A stretch of DNA of 64,000 nucleotides from Curtobacterium sp. PhB115. Its GTDB lineage: Bacteria > Actinomycetota > Actinomycetes > Actinomycetales > Microbacteriaceae. Where the stretch lies: NCBI RefSeq assembly GCF_003752025.1, contig NZ_RJKR01000009.1, forward strand, positions 226,560-290,559. Reading direction: 5' to 3'. The translations under genes were made by a program, and so were the position numbers. The first letter of the stretch is position 1. Every line of letters starts with the position of its first letter. This document shows, in pieces, positions 55,653-64,000 of the stretch. A model generated the notes under the pieces. That model had not been told where the DNA came from and did not search any database. It saw nothing but the letters and a program-made list of their open reading frames with translations.

Positions 55653-56678
55653 GTGACTGACATCGTGTACGACGCCGACGCCGACCTGACGCTCATCCAG
55701 GGCAAGAAGGTCGCCGTCATCGGCTACGGCTCGCAGGGCCACGCCCACGCCCTCAACCTCCGTGACTCGGGTGTCGAGGTCAAGATCGGCCTCAAGGAGG
55801 GCTCGAAGAGCCGCCAGAAGGCCGAAGAGGCCGGTTTCGAGGTCCTCACCCCGGCCGACGTCACCGCCTGGGCCGACGTCGTCGTCATCCTCGCGCCGGA
55901 CCAGGTCCAGCGCATCGTCTACGCCGACGACATCCGTCCGAACCTCAAGCCGGGCGCGACGCTCGTCTTCGGCCACGGCTTCAACATCCGCTTCGGCTAC
56001 ATCGAGGCGCCGGAGGGCGTCGACGTGTCGCTCGTCGCTCCGAAGGGCCCGGGTCACACTGTCCGTCGCGAGTACGAGGCCGGCCGTGGCGTCCCCGTGA
56101 TCGTCGCCGTCGAGGTCGACGCGTCGGGTTCCGCCTGGGACCTCGCGTGGTCGTACTCGAAGGCCATCGGTGGTCTGCGCTCCGGCGGCATCAAGACGAC
56201 CTTCACCGAGGAGACCGAGACCGACCTGTTCGGCGAGCAGGCCGTCCTCTGCGGTGGCACCTCGCAGCTCATCCAGTACGGCTTCGAGACCCTCGTCGAG
56301 GCGGGCTACCAGCCGCAGATCGCCTACTTCGAGGTCCTGCACGAGCTCAAGCTCATCGTCGACCTCATCTGGGAGGGTGGCCTCACCAAGCAGCGCTGGT
56401 CGATCTCCGACACGGCCGAGTTCGGTGACTACGTCTCCGGCCCGCGCGTGATCTCGCCGGACGTCAAGGAGAACATGAAGGCGGTGCTCGCGGACATCCA
56501 GAACGGTGCCTTCGCGAAGCGCTTCATCGACGACCAGGACGCCGGCGCTCCCGAGTTCAAGGCGCTCCGTGCCAAGGGCGAGGGTCACCCGATCGAGGCC
56601 ACCGGTCGCGAGCTCCGCGCGCTCTTCGCGTGGAAGCAGAACGACGGCGACTACGTGGACGGCTCCGCAGCGCGGTAG
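55653..56678 (+). CDS. ilvC: Ketol-acid reductoisomerase
   Basis: A 341-residue class I enzyme that rearranges and reduces acetolactate. The NADPH loop is [19 protein letters not shown]; metal ligands lie in [19 protein letters not shown] and [10 protein letters not shown]. The start is taken as GTG 55653 with AAGGAG upstream. It ends the ilvD-B-N-C run; a perfect hairpin follows. Confidence 0.97.
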   Translation: MTDIVYDADADLTLIQGKKVAVIGYGSQGHAHALNLRDSGVEVKIGLKEGSKSRQKAEEAGFEVLTPADVTAWADVVVILAPDQVQRIVYADDIRPNLKPGATLVFGHGFNIRFGYIEAPEGVDVSLVAPKGPGHTVRREYEAGRGVPVIVAVEVDASGSAWDLAWSYSKAIGGLRSGGIKTTFTEETETDLFGEQAVLCGGTSQLIQYGFETLVEAGYQPQIAYFEVLHELKLIVDLIWEGGLTKQRWSISDTAEFGDYVSGPRVISPDVKENMKAVLADIQNGAFAKRFIDDQDAGAPEFKALRAKGEGHPIEATGRELRALFAWKQNDGDYVDGSAAR

Positions 56679-56699
56679 TCTTCCGACACCACTCGATGA

Positions 56700-56734
56700 C
56701 GAGGCGGCGGTGCAGCCCTTGCACCGCCGCCTCG
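56700..56734 (+). terminator. Perfect 15-bp hairpin after ilvC
   Basis: CGAGGCGGCGGTGCA (56700-56714) pairs with TGCACCGCCGCCTCG (56720-56734). It is 21 nt past the ilvC stop and closes the ilv operon. Confidence 0.9.
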
Positions 56735-56889
56735 CGACGTGACCCGAACGTTATGCAACAGCACTTCTCCAGCCCCGACGCCGTGGACCGGCGTCCCGTC
56801 GGCGTGCGCCCGATCGTTGAACGACAGTCGTCGTCCGCGTCGCGCCACCGCGGTCAGGGGCGGACCGAACAGCATGGGATGATCTCCGG

Positions 56890-58080
56890 ATGGCGGTGAC
56901 GAAGCGAGCGGTCCACATCGGCGCCGGCAAGATCGGGCGTGGGTTCGTGGGCCAGTTCCTCGTGGCGAGCGGCTACGAGCTCACCTTCGTCGACGTCGAC
57001 GAACGCGTGGTCTCCGCCCTCAACGAAGCCGGGCGCTTCGTGGTGCACGAGGTCGGCGAGATGCCGGTCGAGCACCTCGTCTACGGCTTCCGGGCACTGA
57101 GCAGCAAGACCGACCGCGAGCGCGTCATCCAGGCGATCGCCGAGGCCGACGTCGTGACCACCGCCGTCGGGGCCCGGACGCTCCCGCTCGTCGCGCCGAT
57201 CATCGCCGAAGGGCTCGCGGCTCGTCCGCTCGAGCGCGGCGACGTCACGATCGTGGCGTGCGAGAACGCGTTCAACGCCACCGACTCCCTGCACGCGAGC
57301 ATCCGCCGCGCCCCCATCCTCGAGGACCGCGACATCGCCGCCGTCTTCGCGAACTGCGCGATCGACCGCATCGTCCCCGACCAGTCCGGTGTCCTCGGGC
57401 AGTCGGGCGGCCTCGACGTCGTGCTCGAGCCCTTCTACGAGTGGGTCATCGAGCGCACCCCGTTCCTCGGCTCGGACGCCGAACCGCCGACGATCGACGG
57501 CGTCACGTGGGTCGACGACCTGCAGCCGTTCGTGGAACGCAAGCTCTACACGGTGAACACCGCCCACGCGACAGCCGCGTACCACGGGTACGTCCGGGGC
57601 ATCCGGCTGATCCGCGAAGCCCTCGAGGACCAGGCCGTCCGCGCCGAGGTCGACGGCGTCCTCGCCGAGACCACCGCGCTCCTCGTCGCGAAGCACGGCT
57701 TCGACCCGGAGGAACACGCCAGGTACGTCGCCGCGAACCTCTCCCGCATCGCGAACCCGCACCTGCCGGACACGACGGTCCGCGTCGGTCGGAACCCGCT
57801 CCGGAAGCTCGGCCGCCGCGAGCGCTTCGTCGGCCCAGCGGCCCAGCTCGCCGAGCGCGGTCTGCCGGTGGAGCACCTGCTCGGCGCGGTCCGCGTCGCG
57901 CTCGCCTTCGACGACGAGAACGATCCCGAGTCGATCGAGCTGCACGCACTCCTGCGCTCCGGCGCGACGGCGCACGCGCTCACCGAGATCCTCACCGGTC
58001 TGATGGAGAGCCACCCGCTGTTCCCGGCGGTGCGTGAGGTCGTCGCTGAGGTGCTCGCAGCCCAGCCCGCCGACGTCTGA
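56890..58080 (+). CDS. mtlD: Mannitol-1-phosphate 5-dehydrogenase
   Basis: A 396-residue NAD-dependent enzyme that interconverts mannitol-1-phosphate and fructose-6-phosphate. The N-terminal loop HIGAGKIGRGFVGQFL binds NAD; the catalytic-type Lys lies in VERKLYTVNTAHATAAYHG. Length fits the long-chain polyol dehydrogenase group. No mtlA, mtlF or mtlR is nearby, so it is an orphan in this window, set within amino-acid genes. It might serve mannitol uptake genes elsewhere, or mannitol as an osmolyte. Confidence 0.92.
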   Translation: MAVTKRAVHIGAGKIGRGFVGQFLVASGYELTFVDVDERVVSALNEAGRFVVHEVGEMPVEHLVYGFRALSSKTDRERVIQAIAEADVVTTAVGARTLPLVAPIIAEGLAARPLERGDVTIVACENAFNATDSLHASIRRAPILEDRDIAAVFANCAIDRIVPDQSGVLGQSGGLDVVLEPFYEWVIERTPFLGSDAEPPTIDGVTWVDDLQPFVERKLYTVNTAHATAAYHGYVRGIRLIREALEDQAVRAEVDGVLAETTALLVAKHGFDPEEHARYVAANLSRIANPHLPDTTVRVGRNPLRKLGRRERFVGPAAQLAERGLPVEHLLGAVRVALAFDDENDPESIELHALLRSGATAHALTEILTGLMESHPLFPAVREVVAEVLAAQPADV

Positions 58081-58159
58081 CGACCGGCCCCGTCGGCCGA
58101 CGACGTCCGAGCGGACGCGTCACAGGGGACGCATGGTCTCGCCGTCGCCTCGTCCCTCG

Positions 58160-58165
58160 TAGGAT
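58160..58165 (+). promoter_or_regulatory. -10 box for the leaderless gene at 58172
   Basis: TAGGAT, 6 nt, then ATG. Confidence 0.6.
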
Positions 58166-58171
58166 CGAGGC

Positions 58172-58636
58172 ATGACCACGGCAGCATCCCCACCCGACGG
58201 GTCGGTCGACCCGGACGTGACGAACGCCGTCGACCACGACGACGAGGCGCTGCGCTGGGACGACGCGGACGATGCCACGCACGTCGACGCGGCGCACAAC
58301 CCGGTCGCCGTCAAGGACCGCGGAGCCCGTGACCCGGAAGCGCCGGAGACCTCCGGTGCGCTCGTCGGGTTCGGCGTGTTCGGTGGCCTCTACCTGCTCT
58401 ACACGGTCGCCTGGCTGCTCACGGCGTCCACCTCGTACGTCTCCGGCGTCGACACCGTCCTCACGCTCTTCGTCGAGGTCCTCCGGTTCCTGGCGATCGT
58501 CGCGCCGGCGCTCTGGTTCACGGTCGTGCTCTGGGCCGGCCGCGGTAGCCGGACGCGCTCGCGCCTGCTCTGGATGCTCCTCGGTGCCGTCGTGCTGTTC
58601 CCGTGGCCGTTCCTCCTGACCCGGAGCTTCGGGTGA
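58172..58636 (+). CDS. Hypothetical three-helix membrane protein
   Basis: A 154-residue protein. The first ~60 residues are acidic and probably disordered; three hydrophobic helices follow (about 67-88, 95-122 and 132-150). No family recognised. Its ATG is set by the leaderless promoter, and its stop overlaps the next start by 4 nt. The pair lies between mtlD and serA. Confidence 0.75.
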   Translation: MTTAASPPDGSVDPDVTNAVDHDDEALRWDDADDATHVDAAHNPVAVKDRGARDPEAPETSGALVGFGVFGGLYLLYTVAWLLTASTSYVSGVDTVLTLFVEVLRFLAIVAPALWFTVVLWAGRGSRTRSRLLWMLLGAVVLFPWPFLLTRSFG

Positions 58637-59013
58637 CGGGCGCGACGCCGGCCGTCCGCCGGGTCCCCGCGACCCTCGTGGGTCGGATCGCCGTCTGGGT
58701 CGTCTTCGGCGCGCTGTTCGCGTACATGACGGTGCAGGCCGTCGGCAACCTGTCGCAGGTCGCGCAGCGGGTGGACGCGTTCAACGCGTTCCTCGAGACG
58801 ACCTCGGGCGGCGCGTCGCTCCGGAGCAGCACCCCGTGGGTGTGGCTCGTCCTCGACATCCTGATCGCGCCCGTCGCGTTCGTCGCGGCGATCGTGATCA
58901 CGCGTCGCTCGCGGCTGACTGTGACGATCGGCGTCTTCCTGGTCGCCTTCGCGGCGGCGGGTGCGCTGTGGCTGGACCTGCAGCTGTTCGTCCCCACGCT
59001 GCTCGATTTCTGA
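58633..59013 (+). CDS. Hypothetical membrane protein coupled to 58172
   Basis: A 126-residue protein with three hydrophobic segments (about residues 15-38, 70-92 and 98-120) and a polar loop between the first two. The GTG at 58633 overlaps the upstream stop, so the two are co-translated and may form a complex. No family recognised. A GGAGGC palindrome follows 16 nt downstream. Confidence 0.75.
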   Translation: MTGATPAVRRVPATLVGRIAVWVVFGALFAYMTVQAVGNLSQVAQRVDAFNAFLETTSGGASLRSSTPWVWLVLDILIAPVAFVAAIVITRRSRLTVTIGVFLVAFAAAGALWLDLQLFVPTLLDF

Positions 59014-59029
59014 CGCACCGACAGTCGGC

Positions 59030-59065
59030 CTGGAGGCCCGTGGCGGCGTCGCCACGGGCCTCCAG
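59030..59065 (+). terminator. Perfect 16-bp hairpin, GGAGGC family
   Basis: CTGGAGGCCCGTGGCG (59030-59045) pairs with CGCCACGGGCCTCCAG (59050-59065) around GCGT. It ends the small membrane operon before serA. Confidence 0.85.
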
Positions 59066-59124
59066 TCCGTCCTGTGGTCACCCACAGGACCGCCGGTGCG
59101 GTCGTAACCGGGCGCGCACGTCGA

Positions 59125-59130
59125 TAGCAT
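59125..59130 (+). promoter_or_regulatory. Candidate -10 box of serA
   Basis: TAGCAT lies 39 nt before the GTG start. Here a leader with GAGGAA (59155-59160) is present, unlike the leaderless genes. Confidence 0.45.
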
Positions 59131-59169
59131 GGTGGGATACCACCCGTCTCGTGTGAGGAAACAGCAGCT

Positions 59170-60759
59170 GTGTCGAAGCCGGTCGTCCTGATCGCCGAAG
59201 AACTCTCGCCCGCCACGGTCGACGCCCTCGGGCCCGACTTCGAGATCCGGAACGTGGACGGGACCGACCGCCCCGCGCTCCTGTCGGCACTCGCCGACGC
59301 GGATGCCGTGCTGGTGCGTTCCGCCACCAAGGTCGACGCCGAGGCGATCGCCGCGGCCCCGAACCTCAAGGTCGTCGCCCGCGCGGGCGTCGGTCTGGAC
59401 AACGTCGACATCAAGGCGGCGACGACCGCCGGCGTCATGGTGGTGAACGCGCCGACGTCGAACATCATCTCCGCCGCCGAGCTCACCGTCGGGCACATCC
59501 TGTCGCTCGCGCGCCACATCCCGGCCGCGCACGCCTCGCTGGCCGCCGGCGCCTGGAAGCGCTCGTCGTACACGGGTGTCGAGCTCTACGAGAAGACCGT
59601 CGGCATCATCGGCCTCGGCCGGATCGGCGCGCTCATCACGCAGCGTCTGCAGGCGTTCGGCGTCCAGGTCATCGCGTACGACCCGTACGTCACGACGGCC
59701 CGCGCCCAGCAGCTCGGGGTGGAGCTCGTCTCCCTCGAGGACCTGCTGAAGCGCTCGGACTTCATCACCATCCACATGCCCCGCACGCCGGAGACGCTCG
59801 GCATGATCTCGGACGACCAGTTCGCGCTCATGAAGCCGACCGCGTTCGTCGTGAACGTCGCCCGCGGCGGTCTGATCGACGAGGACGCCCTGCACCGAGC
59901 GCTGACGTCGAACACCATCGCCGGCGCCGGCCTCGACGTGTTCGTGTCGGAGCCCCCGAAGGACTCGCCGCTCGTCGCGCTGCCGAACGTCGTCGTCACG
60001 CCGCACCTCGGCGCCTCGACCGACGAGGCCCAGGAGAAAGCGGGCGTCTCGGTCGCCAAGTCGGTGCGTCTCGCGCTCGGCGGCGAACTGGTGCCGGACG
60101 CGGTGAACGTCGCCGGTGGCGTCATCGACCCGTACGTCCGCCCGGGTATCCCGCTCGTCGAGAAGCTCGGTCAGGTCTTCACGGCCCTCGCCACCTCGCC
60201 GGTGACCAGCATCGACGTCGAGGTCCACGGCGAGCTCGCCGGGTACGACGTCAGCGTCCTGAAGCTCGCAGCGCTCAAGGGCGTGTTCACCGACGTCGTG
60301 AGCGACCAGGTCTCCTACGTCAACGCACCGCTCATCGCGGAGCAGCGCGGGGTCACGGTCCGGCTCATCACCGAGACCGACAGCCCCGAGTACCGCAACG
60401 TGCTCACGATCCGCGGCGCCCAGTCCGACGGCCCGGCGATCAGTGTCTCCGGCACGCTCACCGGCCCGAAGCAGGTCGAGAAGCTCGTCGAGATCAACGG
60501 CCACGACGTCGAGGTCCCGCTCGACCAGCACCACGTCGTGATGGAGTACACGGACCGCCCGGGCATCGTCGCGGTCTACGGCAAGGAGTTCGGCGAGGCC
60601 GGCATCAACATCGCGGCCATGCAGATCTCGCGCGAGGCCGCCGGCGGCCAGGCGCTCAGCGTCCTGACGGTCGACTCGCCGGTCCCGGCGGAGATCCTCG
60701 AGCACGTCCGCTCGGCGATCGACGCGTCCTCGCTCCGCGAGATCGACATCACGCTCTAG
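59170..60759 (+). CDS. serA: D-3-phosphoglycerate dehydrogenase
   Basis: A 529-residue enzyme, first step of serine synthesis. The NAD loop is VGIIGLGRIGALI; the catalytic Arg/Glu/His set lies in NVARGGLIDEDAL and the VVVTPHLGAST segment. It has the long actinobacterial form with an allosteric substrate-binding domain (about 320-450) and a C-terminal ACT domain that binds serine. GTG 59170 with GAGGAA upstream. It is 9 nt from leuB and likely co-transcribed. Confidence 0.97.
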   Translation: MSKPVVLIAEELSPATVDALGPDFEIRNVDGTDRPALLSALADADAVLVRSATKVDAEAIAAAPNLKVVARAGVGLDNVDIKAATTAGVMVVNAPTSNIISAAELTVGHILSLARHIPAAHASLAAGAWKRSSYTGVELYEKTVGIIGLGRIGALITQRLQAFGVQVIAYDPYVTTARAQQLGVELVSLEDLLKRSDFITIHMPRTPETLGMISDDQFALMKPTAFVVNVARGGLIDEDALHRALTSNTIAGAGLDVFVSEPPKDSPLVALPNVVVTPHLGASTDEAQEKAGVSVAKSVRLALGGELVPDAVNVAGGVIDPYVRPGIPLVEKLGQVFTALATSPVTSIDVEVHGELAGYDVSVLKLAALKGVFTDVVSDQVSYVNAPLIAEQRGVTVRLITETDSPEYRNVLTIRGAQSDGPAISVSGTLTGPKQVEKLVEINGHDVEVPLDQHHVVMEYTDRPGIVAVYGKEFGEAGINIAAMQISREAAGGQALSVLTVDSPVPAEILEHVRSAIDASSLREIDITL

Positions 60760-60768
60760 GGGGAACGC

Positions 60769-61836
60769 ATGACCACGACGCTCAAGCTCGCGGTGATCCG
60801 CGGCGACGGCATCGGACCCGAGGTGGTCGACGAGGCCCTCAAGGTCCTGCACGCCGTGACCCCGGACGACCTCGTGATCGAGGAGACCCCGTTCGCGCTC
60901 GGGGCCACCCGGTTCCTCGAGACCGGCGACATCCTCACCGAGGACGACCTGACCGCCGTCGCGTCGCACGACGCGATCCTGCTCGGCGCTGTCGGCGGCG
61001 ACCCGCGCGACCCGCGGCTCGCCGGCGGGATCATCGAGCGTGGGTTGCTGCTGAAGCTCCGGTTCGCGTTCGACCACTACGTCAACCTGCGCCCGACGAA
61101 GGTCTACGACGCCGTCGGCACGCCGCTGGCCGACCCGGGCGCCGTCGACTTCGTGGTCGTGCGCGAGGGGACCGAGGGACCGTACGTCGGCAACGGCGGT
61201 GCGATCCGCGTCGGCACCCCGCACGAGATCGCGACCGAGGTCTCGCTGAACACCGCGTACGGCGTCGAGCGGGTCGTCCGGTACGCCTTCGACCTGGCCG
61301 ACCGACGCCCGCGGAAGCACCTGACGCTGGTGCACAAGAGCAACGTCCTCGTGCACGCCGGAGCACTCTGGCAGCGCACGGTGGCGGCGGTCGCGGCGGA
61401 GTACCCGGAGGTCACCGTCGACTACCAGCACGTCGACGCGGTCACCATCCACATGGTGAAGGACCCTGCTAGGTTCGACGTCATCGTCACCGACAACCTC
61501 TTCGGCGACATCATCACCGACCTGGCCGGCGCGATCAGCGGCGGCATCGGTCTGGCGGCCTCGGGCAACATCAACCCGGACGGCACCTTCCCCAGCATGT
61601 TCGAGCCGGTCCACGGCTCCGCGCCGGACATCGCGGGTCAGCAGAAGGCCGATCCCACGGCCGCCATCCTCTCCGTCGCACTGCTGCTCGACCACATCGG
61701 TCGCAGTGACCTCGCGACGGCGGTGACGCGGGCCGTCGAGGCAGACCTGGCTGACCGGGGCACCACCGAGCGTCGCACCGCCGAGGTCGGCGACGCCATC
61801 GCCGCCGCGGCCACGGCACGCATCACCACCGCCTGA
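60769..61836 (+). CDS. leuB: 3-Isopropylmalate dehydrogenase
   Basis: A 355-residue NAD-dependent enzyme of leucine synthesis. Landmarks are [23 protein letters not shown] with [13 protein letters not shown], and the metal/NAD segment [20 protein letters not shown], then [12 protein letters not shown]. The GGGGGA before ATG 60769 overlaps the serA stop region. It belongs to the serA-leuB-ilvE run. Confidence 0.96.
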   Translation: MTTTLKLAVIRGDGIGPEVVDEALKVLHAVTPDDLVIEETPFALGATRFLETGDILTEDDLTAVASHDAILLGAVGGDPRDPRLAGGIIERGLLLKLRFAFDHYVNLRPTKVYDAVGTPLADPGAVDFVVVREGTEGPYVGNGGAIRVGTPHEIATEVSLNTAYGVERVVRYAFDLADRRPRKHLTLVHKSNVLVHAGALWQRTVAAVAAEYPEVTVDYQHVDAVTIHMVKDPARFDVIVTDNLFGDIITDLAGAISGGIGLAASGNINPDGTFPSMFEPVHGSAPDIAGQQKADPTAAILSVALLLDHIGRSDLATAVTRAVEADLADRGTTERRTAEVGDAIAAAATARITTA

Positions 61837-61852
61837 GAAGGAGTCCCTCCCC

Positions 61853-62962
61853 ATGAGCACCGACACCGCCTTCGGACTCGAGTTCGCCACCACCCCCTCC
61901 GCCGACCGTCGTGCCGCCGCCGAACGCGAGGGGATCCTCGCCGACCCGGGCTTCGGCAAGCACTTCACGGACCACATGGCGACCGTCGAGTGGACGCTCG
62001 ACGACGGATGGCACAGCGCGTCGATCCACCCGTACGGACCGCTCACGCTCGACCCGAGTGCGAGCGTCCTGCACTACGCGCAGGAGATCTTCGAGGGACT
62101 CAAGGCGTACCGGCACGCGGACGGCTCGGTGTGGTCGTTCCGGCCCGACGCGAACGCACGACGGTTCCAGCGGTCCGCCCGACGGCTGGCGCTGCCCGAA
62201 CTGCCGATCGAGGCGTTCGTGGAGTCGATCCGGCAGCTCGTGCAGACCGACGTCGACTGGGTGCCCTCGGCGCCCGAGACGAGCCTGTACCTCCGGCCGT
62301 TCATGATCGCGACCGAGTCGTTCCTGGGGGTCCGTGCGGCGCAGGAGGTCGCGTACCACTGCATCGCGAGCCCGGCGGGTGCGTACTTCACCTCCGGTCC
62401 GAAGCCGGTGTCGATCTGGCTGTCGACGCAGTACGCCCGTGCCGGCAAGGGCGGGACCGGTGCGGCGAAGACCGGCGGGAACTACGCGTCGTCGCTGCTG
62501 CCCCAGCAGGAGGCCTACGAGCACGGCTGCCAGCAGGTCATGTTCCTCGACTCGGTCGAGGGCAAGTACCTCGAGGAGCTCGGCGGCATGAACGTCGTCC
62601 TCGTCAAGGCCGACGGCACGCTCGTGACGCCCGACTCGGACTCGATCCTGGAGGGCATCACGCGCGACTCGATCCTGCAGCTCGCCGAGGACCGCGGGCT
62701 GACGGTCGAGAAGCGCCGGGTGACCCTGGACGAGTGGCGCGACGGTGTGGCGGACGGCTCGATCACCGAGGCCTTCGCGTGCGGCACGGCCGCCGTCGTG
62801 ACCCCGATCGCGGAACTCCGCGGCGAGGGCTTCACGATCGGCTCGCCGACCGAGGGCGCCGGCGAACTGACGATGTCCCTGCGCGACGAGCTCACCGACA
62901 TCCAGTACGGCCGCCGTCCCGACCCGCACGGGTGGATGACGAAGCTGACCGACGCGTCCTGA
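61853..62962 (+). CDS. ilvE: Branched-chain amino acid aminotransferase
   Basis: A 369-residue class IV PLP enzyme, last step of valine, leucine and isoleucine synthesis. The PLP Lys lies in GTGAAKTGGNYASSL near residue 205. Other landmarks are LHYAQEIFEGLKAYRH, FMIATESFLGVR and GTAAVVTPI with the terminal SLRDELTDIQYG. AAGGAG lies ahead of the ATG. It completes the pathway with ilvBNCD and leuB in the same window. Confidence 0.96.
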   Translation: MSTDTAFGLEFATTPSADRRAAAEREGILADPGFGKHFTDHMATVEWTLDDGWHSASIHPYGPLTLDPSASVLHYAQEIFEGLKAYRHADGSVWSFRPDANARRFQRSARRLALPELPIEAFVESIRQLVQTDVDWVPSAPETSLYLRPFMIATESFLGVRAAQEVAYHCIASPAGAYFTSGPKPVSIWLSTQYARAGKGGTGAAKTGGNYASSLLPQQEAYEHGCQQVMFLDSVEGKYLEELGGMNVVLVKADGTLVTPDSDSILEGITRDSILQLAEDRGLTVEKRRVTLDEWRDGVADGSITEAFACGTAAVVTPIAELRGEGFTIGSPTEGAGELTMSLRDELTDIQYGRRPDPHGWMTKLTDAS

Positions 62963-62980
62963 TCGACGGTCGGGCGTGGG

Positions 62981-62986
62981 TAGGGT
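62981..62986 (+). promoter_or_regulatory. -10 box for the leaderless FAH-family gene
   Basis: TAGGGT, 6 nt, then GTG 62993. Confidence 0.6.
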
Positions 62987-62992
62987 CGAACG

Positions 62993-63763
62993 GTGAAGAT
63001 CGCACGGTTCAGCAGCAAGGGTGAAGACCCCCGGTACGGCATCCTCGACGAGCGCGCCCTGGTGGTGCTCGCGGGAGACCCGATGTACCAGGGGTTCGAG
63101 ACCACGGGGGAGCGTGTCGCACTCGCCGACGCCAAGCTCCTCGCCCCCGTCATCCCGCGGTCGAAGGTCATCGGGGTGGGGCTCAACTACTCCGAGCACG
63201 CGTCCGAGATGGACGAGCGTGCCGGCGACGACCCGGTGGTGTTCCTCAAGCCGAACACCTCGGTGATCGGACCCGACGAACCGATCCGTCTGCCGGCGGG
63301 CATCGGGCGGGTGGACCACGAGGGCGAGCTCGCCATCGTGATCGGCTCACTCGCGAAGAACGTCCGTCGCGAGGACTTCGCCAGCGTCATCCTCGGGTAC
63401 ACGATCGCGAACGACGTGACCGCCCGTGACCTGCAGGCACGCGACGGCCAGTGGACCCGGTCCAAGGGCTTCGACACGTTCTGCCCGCTCGGCCCCGTCA
63501 TCGAGACCGAGATCGACCCGTCGGACATCCGGATCGAGACCCGCGTGGACGGCGACCTGCGCCAGGCGGGCTCGACCGAGGAGATGGTGCACGACATCCC
63601 GTCGCTCATCGAGTTCGTGTCGTCGATCTGGACCCTGCTGCCCGGCGACGTCATCCTGACCGGCACCCCGGCCGGTGTCGGCGAGATCCGCGACGGCGAG
63701 GTCGTCGAGGTCACGATCTCCGGCATCGGTTCGTTGAAGAACCCCGTCATCGCCCGCCACTGA
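62993..63763 (+). CDS. Fumarylacetoacetate hydrolase (FAH) family protein
   Basis: A 256-residue metal-dependent enzyme. The FAH core starts at VIGVGLNYSEHASEM; metal ligands lie in DHEGELAIVIG and NDVTARDLQ, with the GFDTFCPLGPVI and GDVILTGTPAGVG strands. Members hydrolyse acylpyruvates, decarboxylate oxaloacetate or act on homocatechol products; the substrate is not readable here. In related genomes it lies between ilvE and gltX. The GTG is set by the leaderless promoter. Confidence 0.92.
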   Translation: MKIARFSSKGEDPRYGILDERALVVLAGDPMYQGFETTGERVALADAKLLAPVIPRSKVIGVGLNYSEHASEMDERAGDDPVVFLKPNTSVIGPDEPIRLPAGIGRVDHEGELAIVIGSLAKNVRREDFASVILGYTIANDVTARDLQARDGQWTRSKGFDTFCPLGPVIETEIDPSDIRIETRVDGDLRQAGSTEEMVHDIPSLIEFVSSIWTLLPGDVILTGTPAGVGEIRDGEVVEVTISGIGSLKNPVIARH

Positions 63764-63781
63764 GGCGGTCACCGACACCGA

Positions 63782-63811
63782 CGGCCCGTTCCCCACGAGG
63801 GGAGCGGGCCG
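63782..63811 (+). terminator. Hairpin after the FAH gene
   Basis: CGGCCCGTTCCCC (63782-63794) pairs with GGGGAGCGGGCCG (63799-63811), with one T-G pair, around ACGA. It is 18 nt past the stop. Confidence 0.85.
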
Positions 63812-64000
63812 TTCCTCGTTGCCGGCCCGATCCGCGCCGTTCCGTGCGACACGCCCGGGTGGGGCCACGGTTGGCGGGGCCCCGGGGGCGTGTGTAGAGT
63901 AATCACTCGTTGCCACGGCGGCGGAGAACGGAACGGCCGAGACGGTCACTGGGTTGAACACCTGGGGATCTTGTCCGCCACGGTTCTTCCCCGGGCAGCG
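63812..64000. other. Window-end intergenic region with a possible promoter
   Basis: TAGAGT at about 63894 may be the promoter of the next gene, which lies beyond the window. I see no start codon with a credible reading frame before base 64000. A tRNA synthetase gene (gltX) would be expected there by synteny, an inference. Confidence 0.35.

Overview
The window is contiguous chromosomal sequence from a high-GC actinobacterium. The strong G/C third-position codon bias, the MtrAB-LpqB and WhiB1/PdtaS families, and the gene order point to Microbacteriaceae, probably Curtobacterium or a close relative; the genus is an inference. I see no prophage, insertion sequence, integrase, CRISPR array or rRNA. 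The one RNA gene is tRNA-Lys(CTT).

Layout. 0.1-5.1 kb: a glycosyltransferase/membrane fusion with a DUF5719 partner, then a divergent pair (degenerate metallopeptidase and DUF3499). 5.2-18.4 kb: ahcY, an RDD protein and SpoIIM, then a leftward operon DUF58-MoxR-DUF4350-DUF4129-GDPD membrane domain (written in map order), and the rightward mtrA-mtrB-lpqB envelope-signalling operon. 18.6-25.8 kb: comF, hpf, secA, an Rv3235-like gene, pdtaS and whiB1. The order from the metallopeptidase to whiB1 closely follows Mycobacterium tuberculosis Rv3259 to Rv3219. 26-30.3 kb: bcp, tRNA-Lys, yigZ, a translationally coupled trio (HTH regulator, ImmA/IrrE metallopeptidase, seven-helix DUF6545/MAB_1171c-like protein) and a small SCO4848-like membrane protein. 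30.4-33.3 kb: a two-component system with a PepSY lipoprotein target; both promoters carry CTTCAG direct repeats on an exact 11-bp pitch. 33.3-38.1 kb: VOC protein, TetR/aldo-keto reductase divergent pair with palindromic operators, and an amino-acid permease. 38.5-49 kb: glycine betaine/proline ABC transporter (proVWX-like), MscS channel, ArsB/SLC13 permease, a 540-bp repeat array, CorA, and an 887-residue membrane protein of unknown function. This stretch mostly concerns solute and ion balance. 49-51.4 kb: otsA-otsB trehalose synthesis. 51.5-63.8 kb: amino-acid biosynthesis (ilvD, ilvB, ilvN, ilvC, serA, leuB, ilvE), interrupted by mtlD and two small membrane genes, then an FAH-family hydrolase.

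The most interesting non-coding signals are: (1) the seven-copy 11-bp-pitch repeat before the response regulator and its two-copy version before the PepSY gene; (2) a recurrent leaderless-start signature, a TAnnnT box ending 6-7 nt before the start codon, at eleven genes on both strands; (3) a family of long GGAGGC...GCCTCC palindromes at gene ends; (4) the ~143-bp repeat array between the ArsB-like gene and corA. The HTH/ImmA/DUF6545 trio is the best candidate for a poorly described protein system.
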